Assembly: GCA_001051155.2 (NCBI GenBank)
Contig: JYIP02000005.1
Span: 248,001-312,000 of the forward strand
Source: Chrysoporthe austroafricana
Taxonomy: Eukaryota; Ascomycota; Sordariomycetes; Diaporthales; Cryphonectriaceae
Reading direction: 5' to 3'
DNA: 64,000 nucleotides
Translations under genes and position numbers: made by a program
Shown here: positions 11,000 to 21,727 of the stretch, piece by piece
Numbering within the stretch: position 1 is the stretch's first letter
How the letters are laid out: every line of letters starts with the position of its first letter
The notes under the pieces: model-generated
The model's input: only the letters and a program-made list of their open reading frames with translations
The model's database searches: none
Told to the model about the DNA's origin: nothing

Positions 11000-12170
11000 T
11001 TTTCTTTTCGGCGCATATAGGAACTAACTATTTCTTTCTTTATCCGAGAGGTATGCTGAGTAATAATTGTTATAGCAAGCAGTCCAATTGAGACTATTAT
11101 GCTCCTTTTTAGAGTCCGGCATTTGCTCTGTAATGGTTCTTCTGGAAGGCTAGTCGTCCTTTCGCCAAGTTGCGCTGAGGTGTTTTTCCTCTGGTACGGG
11201 TTTCCAACTATTTCTTCTAGATTGCCGGCATTCCTTCGCTATATATCCTGCTTTTCCGCAATTATAGCAGCTGAAACGGGGTTTTCCCTTGCCGGGGCTC
11301 TTTTGCGCTATATCCAGTTCTATAGGTCCAGCGTATATTATGCCGCTTTGAGCTATGCTTTTATAATATTCGTATTGCTGGCTGTTATATCGGGATTGTC
11401 CTATATTGGCCTGGAATTTGGGGCGAAAATATATCTGTATCCCTTATTTTTCCATTCGTCTTTCGTATTATCGGTTATCGATTTTAACCGCAATTTCTGT
11501 ATATTCCGAGAATTCTTTAAGCCTATCGATCTTATAAAGTTCGTCCTTAATTTCGTTCTTAAGTCCTGCATAATACTATATTATTATCCAAGCTAAGTCC
11601 TATAATAGCTTGGATATAATATAATTGAACTCGGCCGTATAGGCTAATACGGACTTGGTTTATCGCAGCCTTATGAGTTCTCGTTCTGCTATTCTGATTT
11701 CGTCTGGGTTGCCGAAAATTCTTTTGATCATTTGTTCGAATTCTTCAAAATGAGAGAACATCCTGGTAGTTTCTGTTTTGCGTGCCGCTAGGTTGCTCTG
11801 GTTATCCAGGTAATTGCAGAGGAAAGGTTCGTATCAAGCCAGGGCCTCGTATTGGAAACGAGCGCTTGCAAAGACAACCTTCTTTTCCTCGGTATCAAAC
11901 TGGGAATTATAATGGGCAAAATAAGCTTTGTATTGGGTAAGGAATCCTTGGAAGGTCTTCTGATCTCTATTGTAAGTATTGGGTTTGTCGAGCTTATAAG
12001 GTTTGTCGGCGATAATAACTTAAGGGGTTTCTTCCTGTTCCTTAAGTTCCTTGATACGCTGCTGCAGGGCCGCAATCTAGGTCTGCAGAATCTGAGGGGT
12101 AATCTGCTGAGAGGAGGACGGTATTGGAATAGGAGGAGCTATCGTATTTCCGTATTGCTAAAAGTAAATA
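11000..12170 (-). pseudogene. Degenerate gag region with CCHC-type zinc knuckle
   Basis: At 11228-11269 the minus strand reads CYNCGKAGYIAKEC, a retroviral-type zinc knuckle in which the His position is Tyr (CAC/CAT to TAC/TAT). Upstream, toward 12100, the minus strand has a Gln-rich, charged segment typical of a gag N-terminus. A long plus-strand frame across 11099-11596 is an antisense shadow. The region carries multiple stops. Confidence 0.65.
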
Positions 12171-12205
12171 ATACTGAACCAGTCCTTAAGCAAAAATCGT
12201 TAAAA

Positions 12206-12666
12206 TATAATAAGCACCCAAATAGCATAAATACTTAATATATCAGAGTTTATACTAAGCAAGGGTAATATGCAGTATAATTTACTTATATACGGAAATA
12301 TAGTTTTAAGAGCGTTCGATATTGCTAAGTATTTATTATCCGTATTGGATATCAGTTATAATGGAACTGATATTTAGATTAACGACTGAAAAGCAATTAT
12401 GAAATCTATCTGATAATAGGAAATATCCAATCTTATATATCCAGCTTTTCAGTTCTGGATCAATATTGAGCGTAAGTAATCATAAATGGATTTATAATCT
12501 ATTATAATCCCTTCTAACCCTAACCCTTGATTATGTAATCTTAGATGCCTAAGCAATCTTATATAAGTAGTTTCTTCGCGTCGGATATTGGATCCGGGCC
12601 ACGTTGGTCCTGGGTTTACTGATCCGGCCTGTTCCTATGACCTGAACCGTTCGTTAGTTCATAACA
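12206..12666 (-). repeat. Right LTR (5' LTR of the element)
   Basis: 461 bases, aligned without gaps to the left LTR as far as I compared. It keeps the canonical CA end (ATAACA), while its start has been changed from TG to TA. Differences from the left LTR are all transitions, and each LTR has mutated in different places. Confidence 0.92.
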
Positions 12667-12671
12667 TTAGT
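12667..12671. repeat. Target-site duplication, right copy
   Basis: TTAGT, identical to the five bases before the left LTR. Confidence 0.85.
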
Positions 12672-13295
12672 CTTTAGCCCACAAGGACTTTCCCGACGCC
12701 TCGAGTTAGCCGAAATATACTTTCATTTCGCTGCCTTAAATTTTAGCTAACTCGTTTAGATTCATTGGACACTTGCCCTTTCACCTTTCTTTCTCAGGAA
12801 CAGGCATTTATATAGCAATGCCCGGCAGACAGGTTCTGGCACTCTTCAGATCCCACGACTTGGCCTATCCTTCTGAGCCCTCGGGCTACATTTTTCGACT
12901 CGCCGCATAAGGACTTAACGATTTTCAATCATGCTTACTTATTAGAATTCGGAGTTCGTACGGGCACGGCTACAGCCCATACCGATCCTTCTTGGCGAGT
13001 TATAGAGCATCAACACTGAGATCTCACCATTTCTTTTGGACGGAGACTGGCTCAGAATAATTGTATTGAGATTTGCAAACAGTCTATACAAGCAGGTTTG
13101 TATTACAGGTAACTCCAGAAACGGATGGGCAAGCTATCCTGATCTATATCACCTTCTCGCCGCATGGATCCTTAGGGCTGGGGTCCAGGTGCTTTACAGC
13201 ATATCTTTTTATTGAATATATAAATACATGCTATAATTCAATGGTGTGCTGCACAGCCGTTTTGTTATTTATAACACTCTTCCAGCTGAGCTCAA
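12672..13295. other. Intergenic, nothing recognised
   Basis: Normal composition returns after the element. No gene, RNA or repeat is recognised. It includes the 3' flank of the GFA-domain gene. Confidence 0.5.
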
Positions 13296-13857
13296 CTAAA
13301 ATCCCGTATTGAGATGACGAGGTAGACCTTCTATCTGAACCCCGTCGAACCAATCAACCCTGTTCTTGATGAATTGTTCAAATTGCGGTTTCAGTTTCGA
13401 CGCGTGCAGGTTAAAATCGTCCACAGTTCCAATCCTCAAAATACTCATCCCAGGAAACCGGCTGCTCCTCCTATACATCAAATTACCGCACACGGAACAG
13501 AAGCTGTCCTCCATAGTAGCTCCCGAAGCTACAGTCTTGTTCTGCGACCACCTGGATAGTTTGTCCTCCCCTCGGAGGTGTTTAAGACTCTTATCCTTGA
13601 CCGTGAAATTGGAACAAAACATTGATGAGCTGAGTTTGTGACAATCGCTGCAATTGCAAACAAATGTGTTTACAAGGTCTTCACCCTCCACCGGCTATAA
13701 ATGTTATAAGCGCATGCGTTAACGAGTGTAATTGACAGCACATTGGACTTACGAAAGAAAGCTGCACAGCCCCACAGAGACAAGTCGCTGTAGCCGTACC
13801 GTCAGGTTGTTCGCCCGAGGCACCCGGTGAAGGGAGGAGAATGTTGGCTCCAGCCAT
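13296..13857 (-). CDS. GFA/CENP-V-domain zinc protein
   Basis: Exon 1 is 13753-13857 (ATG at 13857) and exon 2 is 13296-13694, with a 58-base GTAAGT..TATAG intron, giving 167 residues. Joining the exons gives CLCGAVQLSFPVEGEDLV, then CNCSDCHKLSSS, then FCSVCGNLMYRR. This is the C-x-C, C-x-x-C and C-x-x-C series of the GFA (glutathione-dependent formaldehyde-activating) fold, which binds two zinc ions. The first 25 residues are extra and unstructured-looking. Bacterial Gfa has been linked to formaldehyde-glutathione adducts, but most fungal members have no known substrate, so I do not assign a reaction. The protein has no signal peptide and is probably cytosolic. The gene lies just right of the retrotransposon and shows no RIP damage. 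Confidence 0.82.
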
Positions 13858-15337
13858 TCTTGGCTTTAGGTCAGCTTAGAGCGCAAAGGGAATCAAATGT
13901 AAAAGTGCTATGAGCGTTATAGTATGTCCGTGAATGATGCATATGATTCAATTGACAAACGTCGTCCAGCAATGCTTTATATATCCAGGGAAATTGTCTC
14001 TTGCTACGTCATGGCATTGAAGTATGTGATGCAAATCGCGCTACTGATACGGACGTATTATTCAGCATTTCGCCACGTTCCCTTTTTTTGTAATCCAATT
14101 TTCAGTAAGCAAGTCGGAAGAATAAATCATCCGAACTAGATGGCGCTAGGGAATGGCTTCCAGCCAAGTCAACTACGACAAGGGAATGTTTCAATTTATA
14201 CTAGCACCAAAATATGCTTGGCATTTCATCAGTCCTTTATCGGCTTCCGGTATTTGACGCAGCCACCGTTCACAACGAGGCATTCTGAGCGGTCGCCAGG
14301 AGCGGCGGCGAGGTAGTGGTCGGGCCGCATTGCTGTAAAGCCAGGGCAGTGGATAAATCTGGAAGTTGAGGCCTTACAGGTACCTAGACCAGTGGACTTG
14401 GCGTTGGGCCGGGGCCTTAGGCCGATATGAGATAGTCCAGGCTCTTGTAATCCGGGATCATCACGAAGGGGCTCTCCTGTCTCCTAAAGATCCACCGGGC
14501 GCAGGATCTCGTCATCTCTGTGTTGCGGGAAGATACCCCGCGCCAGCCCAGTCTAAAGCGCCAGTTTCCAGAACAGTAATGGCATTCATAGTCAACACAA
14601 TGGTGAGAACTGGGGCTCGCGTAAACATCGCTTGCAAGATCCTTGAAAGCGTGCTGGGTTGCTCTCACCTCCGGCAAGGTCAGTGGCCGGTACTGCCTTT
14701 CCGCCTCCGTGGTAGCTTGGCCTACACCCCTGGCTAGCGGGCGAAGGTGATCAAGCTCAAGGCGGACGGTCATCTTGACGCCTGACGTGCCCGGACACTC
14801 CATTACGGGGCTCGAGCGATGAGACAAAGGAAGGCAGGCCAGTGGCAGTGGCTCCCTGGCAATAACCTCGCGTTTTGCTCGCATGCCGTCAGCAACGGTA
14901 CGTAGCGGAGGATGGCTGAGACTTCTTCTTGGGTGAGGATCATGAGCACGAGGTTTCGCGGGTCGGACCAGTATATCTCGTCACGTAATGGTCAGAAATT
15001 AATTGAAAATGAGAGGAGATTTCACGTGCCCATCTTCGAACGTGGAGCGGGCTGTAGTCCAAGGTCGATTTACTTATAGACCCGAATGTTGGGAGGGCGG
15101 GGGGATTCCTTATGACACCATGCCCCTGCGCTGCCTACCACGAGATTTCTGCCCTTCATTTGACCCTTACTTCTTCCTCCACCGTATATTGCTCACATCC
15201 CTTCTTCTATGCATACGAACCCTTTGTTTTCGTCTTTTTCGACGATGACAAACGCCCAGCCGCTACGTCGTAAGCTCTGATCAGCCTTTCTTCTCTTGCC
15301 GGGCTACTATTCTATTAAATGCATTGCATCCGGTTCA

Positions 15338-15371
<34 letters not shown>

Positions 15372-15718
15372 GTGTGTGCGTGTGTCAGGGCGCATAGGCT
15401 AAGGCAAGATCTAAAATTGGATAGGCATATAAGAAGTTCCTTCCGGCCTTATGTGCTCCGACGACTTCCCGGCATGAGTATGACAAAGTCTAAGTATAAA
15501 TAGAATTAATCCTAAGTCCTACTGGAAAAAATACTTCTATCAATAAAGGAATGTGGGCTAATAATAACCTGACGTGAGTCGTATGATAGAGTATATTATT
15601 TAGTATATATAGATGAATATTATCTCTCCCCATATTGCTAGTACCGAAGGTAATCTCTATAGACTCTATTAAATCTTTTACCTTAGTCTCTTGCTTCTCC
15701 ATACCAGTCAACTAACAA
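13858..15718. other. 1.86 kb without a supported gene
   Basis: Open frames occur on both strands around 14366-14884, with possible decayed coding sequence on the minus strand near 14850-14970 (piece LVLMILTQEEVSAILRYV). I could not join them into a gene or recognise a family. A TA/GT dinucleotide run lies near 15340-15385. Confidence 0.4.
15340..15385. repeat. Dinucleotide microsatellite
   Basis: A run of TA units passes directly into a run of TG units, ending in GCGTGTGT. It is a simple-sequence repeat in intergenic DNA. Confidence 0.9.
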
Positions 15719-17251
15719 TCAAGCTTCTTTAACGATCGATGTGGACCAGTCAATATCCGATTGCACCATGATTCCCTTGCCCTGGAGACTTGGATCTGAC
15801 CCTCTCTCGATATTCGTCAATTGATACTCGTCCTCGCTTATCCAGTTTTCTTTGCGTCGCGCTGACCATGCACTTGTAGTCACTGGATTTATTGAATTTT
15901 TGCTTGCATAACTTGCATAGCCCGTCCTTGCCTTTTCCTTAGCTAATCGGACGAGCGGCGGAAAAGTCGGCATGCATGCGCCCAAAATACCAACTGAAGG
16001 CTCAACGGATGACCAGATGAAAACCGGGCCCTGCCCACATTTGTAAGTCAGCAGCGCTCTCATGCTTTCTGGTCCGACACATAAAACATTGACAATCTCT
16101 TTTTCATCCCGTCTTGCCGGTAAATTCCAGGTATGGCATGACAGCGATACAAGGGAACGACCAGCTGAGTATGCGACGGTGTCATGTCTGCAAGGAAAGC
16201 AACAGCGGGTCGTGAAAGTGCGTACCATAACGTATGTGATATCGGCAGCACTCATGAAGGTGCTCAGGTAGTGGATACGGACTATGCTTGCGACGCATAC
16301 GCTGTGAGATTGGGGCTGGTTGGTAATCTTTTTCAAGCACCGTCTCGCGATGTAGAGAGATCTCTTACAAACTTCCTAAGATCAAGACCCCGATCACTCC
16401 CAGCCTCTTCCGCATGCTCATACTCAGCTTCCAGATCTGTGGTATCGGGATGAGAAGGACGAGAATATCATTAATCATGTTGATTATTCCAAGGGCGAGG
16501 AAGAAAATGCTAATGTCGACGGAGCATTTTCCATGTGCGCCAGTGAATTGTTCCCAAAATAAAGATACGGGCTGACAAGACGAAGGCATCGTTGTCCAGA
16601 TTATGACAGGGTATATGACCGCCAGACTGCTGCCTACACCGAGGGAAACAATAAAGAAGTGGCCGGCGTTCTTTTGGAAGATTCTGTAGTAGAACAAAAG
16701 GATTGAAATCTTCGTGGACGATACGGCTGCCGCATATACGAAGGTGTACCCAAACAGAATCTACTAGCGTCAGTCTGCTTCTAGGTAAAACATCATCTAT
16801 TCTGACACCTGAAGACGAACCTTATATATCGTTACGACTTAATTGTCAACGTCCACACATGTGTTCCAGCACCATATGCACCTCCTAAAAATATCTCGTG
16901 AGACTACACTCGACGATCAGCTCGCTCTGGAATGGGCGACTCACCTGCAACGGTGAGTCTTGCGGTAGTAAAGACAAGCACCTATTTATCAATCTTTGTT
17001 AGTAAGGAAGTGACCAGGCAGTCAATACCAGAACAAATATTGAAGTTTACCAAGGCCAAAATTATAATACAGTCATCGCTTCGTATTCCAACATGTGTAA
17101 TGAATCGTGCCGTTATACGGAGGATAACTGAAATAGTCGCTATAAGTAGTAGAATTGCTACAGCAACGTTATTCCCAGGTCTCGTGTCCGCGCTGAGGTC
17201 GATTCCGGATGGTACCGGGCCAAAGATGGCCTCAATTTCAGCATTTACCAT
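15719..17251 (-). CDS. Rhodopsin-domain (SAT5-like) integral membrane protein, possibly broken
   Basis: Exons that join well are 17051-17251, 16945-16981, 16369-16760, 16226-16301 and 15719-16030, with a short exon beginning at 16884. They recover the family order: N-terminal membrane segment, LRITARFITHVG loop, TARLTVAGGAYGAGTHVW, TKISILLFYYRIF, several further helices, and the GPVFIWSSVEPSVGILGACMP block, then a polar tail. This is the seven-helix fungal rhodopsin-domain family of plasma-membrane proteins of unknown role, common in plant-associated ascomycetes. One join is not clean. After the 16884 exon the frame meets a TAA at about 16833, and no good donor gives the right phase for the exon starting at 16760. 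A non-consensus donor at 16858 would work but cuts the conserved HVW. The gene may be a recent pseudogene. Confidence 0.7.
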
Positions 17252-18904
17252 AACGGCGTTTTGCCCAGTAGATTAGCTGGCAATGACGAGGGACTGTCCG
17301 ATGTAGGGTATGAGTTTCGGGTGTCGCGAAAGGGGAACTTGTGTAGATTAAAAAGGCCGCAATGAGTTGGACCGGGAGTCAGTACTGGCCTGAGTATACG
17401 CAATGAGACTGAGATCTTAATCTTTTTCACTCGTAAACCTAAGTAGATCCGATCAGGGTTCCTGCTTCTTAATTTTCCCATGCGTCACATTGATACAAGA
17501 ACGTGGAAACCACAACCTCGCTTGCACCAGCCATTCGATACCTGTCACGACCCAGTGACTCACTAGGAGTACTTCAAAAGTACTTATGATCTGATCCCTG
17601 CAATGCCAAATAGAGATGCACCCTTGGATGGTTCGAAAGTATTGCTTCTGGCTCTCTGCCAATGTCACACGGAGAGAATTGCCGTGAACCAGGATCGGTG
17701 ATGGAAGCGCTGAGGGAAATAGGACAACTCAGCCTGCAGCCAACAGGCAACGTCGAAGACAAACCAACCGTTGTTGGCGACGAACCTGGATCCAACAAAC
17801 AGGAAGGAGGGGGCTGTGTTAGAGGATGCCTCAGGCAGCAATACAACGCGACGCTGTATAACAAGGCTGAGTTAGTAACCTTCAGCGTCGGAAAGGAGGG
17901 GGATCCTCAAGCACTCCTTAGATCCCTCGTTGAATTGAAGCAGACCCTTCCAAGCCCTCTCTGGGCCCTTGTAGTCGACCATACGGATTTGCTTCTCGTC
18001 GAAGACATATTCCCACGAGTCATCGATGGCAGGGACCCACCTCAAGGGCTGCATCGTAGTTAATTGAGAGAGAGAGGAGAGAGGTACGGATCTCTCGTGT
18101 TTGTACACAGGTCAGTCCATGGTTATGGGTCCATTATCACACATGAGTGGCATCCCCCAGGATCGTTTTTGACTGCGTCTCCACGCGACTTTGAACGAAC
18201 CAGTAAGCACAGAACGCTCCACTATCAGCCCATTTCCCAAGAGACTGTACAGTCCGAGTAGTGTCGTATCAAACCATACCCTATTTGACAGATATCCTTG
18301 TTGTTCGCCTACAGAAGATCGGCACGAAGGGCCGCAGGCACACGATAGCCCGCGAAACCTCACAGCTATCTACTCTACCAGCTTCGAAAAAGGAACAGCG
18401 TTCTGTCCAACTGAAGAGAGCCCCTGAATTCGGTACCCGGCGTAAGGTGCCAGGCCCCTCATCAGCCATTAAGGGATAATGTACCATGTTTCAATAATTG
18501 TTTTCATGAGCAGGGTAGGGCTTCGCTTAATGTGCATTCCATCCAACACGCGGAGGCCGACCCAGTAGGATTCAGGAGAGCGGACTTGCCATCACCTGTC
18601 TAAGAACCTACGAGCCAACATTTGAGGCCAGGAAATTTGAAACTATTCCAAGCGACATTACAGTTGGACGCTGCATCTTTGTGAGCTACATTGGACTGCT
18701 ATCAAGCTAGGTTCCCTAAGTGTCGCACGTGCTCAGCCCGACGCGATACATTCAGTCAAGATAATCGCAGGACTTTGAGCTCAGCAAAATTAACAGAGGG
18801 CCAACGAAACGATAATTAAATGGCTCAGGCCCGTGATTCTCTCAGAATTGCGACCTCGGCATCCTTCGATCCCAAGTCTACTGCGCTCTTGCAAAAACGC
18901 TAAT
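17252..18904. other. 1.65 kb without an assigned gene
   Basis: Two overlapping frames on opposite strands look equally protein-like: plus 17662-18063 (134 codons) and minus 17872-18108, containing SWEYVFDEKQIRMVDYKG. I recognise neither and cannot choose between them. The rest, including the promoter of the acyltransferase at 18905, shows nothing. Confidence 0.35.
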
Positions 18905-20712
18905 ATGGACGGCCCGACACACCTGGAGCGAATCGGGCCAAAGGGTTGGCTTCGCTACGTCTTCCCGTTCCAGCTCCCGGAAAACTATGATATCGATGAC
19001 GTCTCTAGAATCTTCCGGGATGGTTTTGATGCTGCCAAGCAACGACTCCCGGCCATGGGCAGTGAGGCCGTACCAGCCCCCGAGATCAAGCGTGCGTAGA
19101 CATCCTGTTAGTTTGTTGCATTGATATAATGGGGAAGGAGTTGTTTCAGGCTTCATGAGGTTCGAAATACTTGGTTGACAGTGACCTACAGAACCTGGAG
19201 TACTCAAGCTACAGAAGATACCCGAGGGAGACTTTGAATCGATTACGGTCAAAGATTTGCGTGTGGATTGGGCATTTCCAATGACATTCGCCGAGCTCCA
19301 GTCTAAGAGCTTCCCCGTATCGGCGTTCGAGGCCGCCAAAATCTGTCCACGATCCGTATGGCCCATGCCGGGGGACAGGCTTCCCCTCTCGCTGGTTCAA
19401 CTCAATTTCATCCAAGGCGGCGTAATAATGGGGTGGAACCTTTTCCACCAGTTTGGAGACAGCGTGACATATTATACTTGGACTCAAGTATGGGCAGAAG
19501 AGTGCAGGCGAGCTCAGGGCGAAGAGATTTTAGACCCTGTCCATCTTCCTGATGAAATTTTTGCTCACCGGGCTCAAGTCAAGAGGGCCTCCGGGCGTAA
19601 TGCTGGGAGGGTCGAGGTCCACCCTGAATACGTCGTCTTGCCCTGTAAGCCTCATTTTCAGCTCTTCCACGCCTTTCTTCCGATATTGTCGTCTTTGAAA
19701 CTGACTTCAAACCGGAAGTTACCCCGCAGAGTGCAACACCAAAGATGTTGTCCGATACGCACCGCGGCCAAGTCTTTTACTTCTCCCGCGAGGCACTTGA
19801 TGCGCTGAAGGCTGAGGCTGCACCAAGCAATGCCACTAACCCATCTCCAATGGATCCCGAATATGTTTCTACCAACGATGCCCTGTCTGCCCTCTTTTGG
19901 CGCACAGTTATGGAAGTTCAGAATCCCATTGAGTCGCTTGGCGATGCCGACCCGGTCTCTGCTTTCGCTCTGGCCATCGACGGGCGCTTAAGGACAAATC
20001 CACCGGTGCACCCACAGACCCAAGGGTGTTTTCTGGAGTATGTTGGCGTGGAACTCCCCATTCGCAAGATGCTGGCCGGCAAGCTGGCAGACATCGCTAT
20101 GGAGATCCGAAAGGCTGTCACCAGGGCCGATAAGGAATGGACCGACGACGTGGTCGCCCTAGTCGATAAGTTGGAGGATGTGAACCGAATCACCGCTAAG
20201 GCTTTCACCGACGTGCCCGGCTTCAACTGCGTGCAAACATCGGTGTGTGTTTTTTTTTTTTTTTTTTTTACTGGTTGAACCAGAAGAAAACCCAACTTCA
20301 TGTGAACCCCGAAAGCATTTTCCGTCCCGCTCCTTCACAGTCCGCCCTCTTAGACTCTTTCATCTCATGGAAGATGCTTCCATAGCGTATTGAGCTCCCC
20401 GAAGTTTTCCATAATGCTCTTCTTACATAGCCTTATCTTAGTCTATTACTATAGTATATTTTGGAGGTTCGTATAGCTGACTGAGTTTTCAAGTGGGTCG
20501 ACTTCCGCGTTTACGATGTGAGCTGGGGCAAGGATCTTGGCGAGAAAATTCAAGCTGTGAGATCACCCGACGTTGGCGTGATCAACGGCTGCCAGGTTAC
20601 GTTCCCGTCTCCTCCGCAAGGCGGGCTCGAAGTCCTCATCGGCGTGGAAAGGAGTTGCTTGGACAAATTATTGCACGATCCGTTGTGGAGCAAATTCGCT
20701 GTAGCTAAGTAG
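18905..20712 (+). CDS. BAHD-like acyltransferase (transferase family PF02458)
   Basis: Four exons, 18905-19091, 19192-19644, 19719-20242 and 20494-20712, give 460 residues. The start MDGPTHLERIGPKGW is the normal N-terminus for fungal members and comes ahead of LRYVFPFQLPENYDIDDV. The catalytic HxxxD is HQFGD at about residue 148, and the C-terminal DFGWG-equivalent is YDVSWGK in the last exon. The family moves acyl groups from acyl-CoA to hydroxyls or amines; fungal relatives include trichothecene acetyltransferases and similar tailoring enzymes. The substrate here is unknown and there is no biosynthetic backbone gene nearby. The protein is probably cytosolic, with no signal peptide. The last intron is 251 bases and opens with a GT run and about 20 T, far longer than the others in this window. 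The gene reads as intact. Confidence 0.85.
20246..20272 (+). repeat. Poly-T tract in an intron
   Basis: A GTGTGTG run followed by about 20 T, directly after the donor of the last intron of the acyltransferase gene. Confidence 0.85.
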
Positions 20713-21727
20713 ACGTGTGGAGCAGCCGACACCCTAAGCTTGACTTTTTTTTGGCCGTTATGTCATATCACCACAAGGAGCTTCTGGCAGCCATTGTCAC
20801 ACTCTTTGGTTAAAGAAAATCTATTCTCAACACTATCTAAGTTAGTCCCTGCTCGAAGGCTAGTAGCCCTTCCTCGGAACGAACATATCGCAGTCCTGAA
20901 TGCCGTATTTGGCCTTCGTGTTTGCCACGAGCTGGAACCAGTCTCCGAGAAACTCCTGATTCTCGCAAAGGACCTTTAGAAGTCGTAAGAAGTCGTAAGA
21001 ACGCAAAAATCGCGTCTTCGGCCCCGGAATGCGCGTTACAAAGCGATGTGCCCAAAGCTTGTCGAAACGTCATTTCTACGCGGCGCAAGGATGTAGTTTT
21101 CGTGACGATGTCCAGGCTACCATTCTCTTGCCCCTCCCGTACTTAGTGGTCTGCCAGCGGCAGGGCTCACTATCATGACGGCTTACGTGGCTCTGTACTA
21201 TTTGTATGTAGGAAAAGATTAGTGAGGTGTTGATGGTTTTGTTATGTGCGGGATTAATGTTGCTCTCTCCGCTTTCTTACGTGGGCAGGCCGCACCGAGT
21301 CAATAGCAGAATCGCCTTGTTCTAAATTTCTCATTGACCGGGCTCAACTGTTGCCTGCTTGAGTTGGCTTGTGCAATGGTCTTGACCTCTGGAATAAGGC
21401 TGAACATTCATAAGCTTAATTACATGGCTTCGGCCCTTTATTATTGTAACACTTGCCCGTTCAAGTCCGAACCAAACTATTCCATCATGATCATGATGAC
21501 CCTATACATACAAGGCGAGAGACCACCTGCCACCTAGGATACTTCATCACTATGTCCACTTTCTCGGAGACATTTGTGCATCAAATGGACGACGGATTGC
21601 GTCTCGGACGAAGATTCAAATTGCAATGATAAATACAGCCTACAATAGCATAACATCTCAGGACAACATATGTAAAAAGGATAACCGTTGCTCCCTGTTT
21701 CAAAGCACTCGAAACCCGGCAGCGACT
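20713..21727. other. 1.0 kb intergenic, nothing recognised
   Basis: Convergent ends of the acyltransferase and chitinase genes. Only short random-looking frames occur. A small duplication of AAGTCGTAAG is at about 20980-21000. Confidence 0.45.

Larger units (their letters stand above)
5108..12666 (-). mobile_element. Ty3/Gypsy-type LTR retrotransposon, RIP-degraded, complete ends
   Basis: A 7.56-kb element with two 461-base LTRs, flanked on both sides by the same 5 bases, TTAGT (5103-5107 and 12667-12671). The coding strand is minus. From right to left it shows a gag-like region with a zinc knuckle, then reverse transcriptase, then integrase remains, and a polypurine tract abutting the left LTR. 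LTRs start TG and end CA, with RIP-type changes at two of the four termini. The two LTRs differ at dozens of positions, and every difference I compared is a C/T or G/A transition, the RIP signature. The interior is AT-rich and full of stops, so the element is dead. The gag-RT-integrase order (integrase after RT) is that of Ty3/Gypsy, not Ty1/Copia. No clear tRNA-complementary primer site is visible inside the right LTR. Confidence 0.93.

Noticed and set aside
11099..11596. 165-codon plus-strand frame in the AT-rich region
   Set aside because: It is antisense to the gag zinc-knuckle region of the retrotransposon and has no independent support.
14366..14884. Frames of about 120-155 codons on both strands
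   Set aside because: The frames overlap each other and I see no domain, so I could not choose a strand or support a gene.
17662..18108. Two protein-like frames on opposite strands
   Set aside because: Both are open, neither is recognised, and they overlap, so at most one is real.
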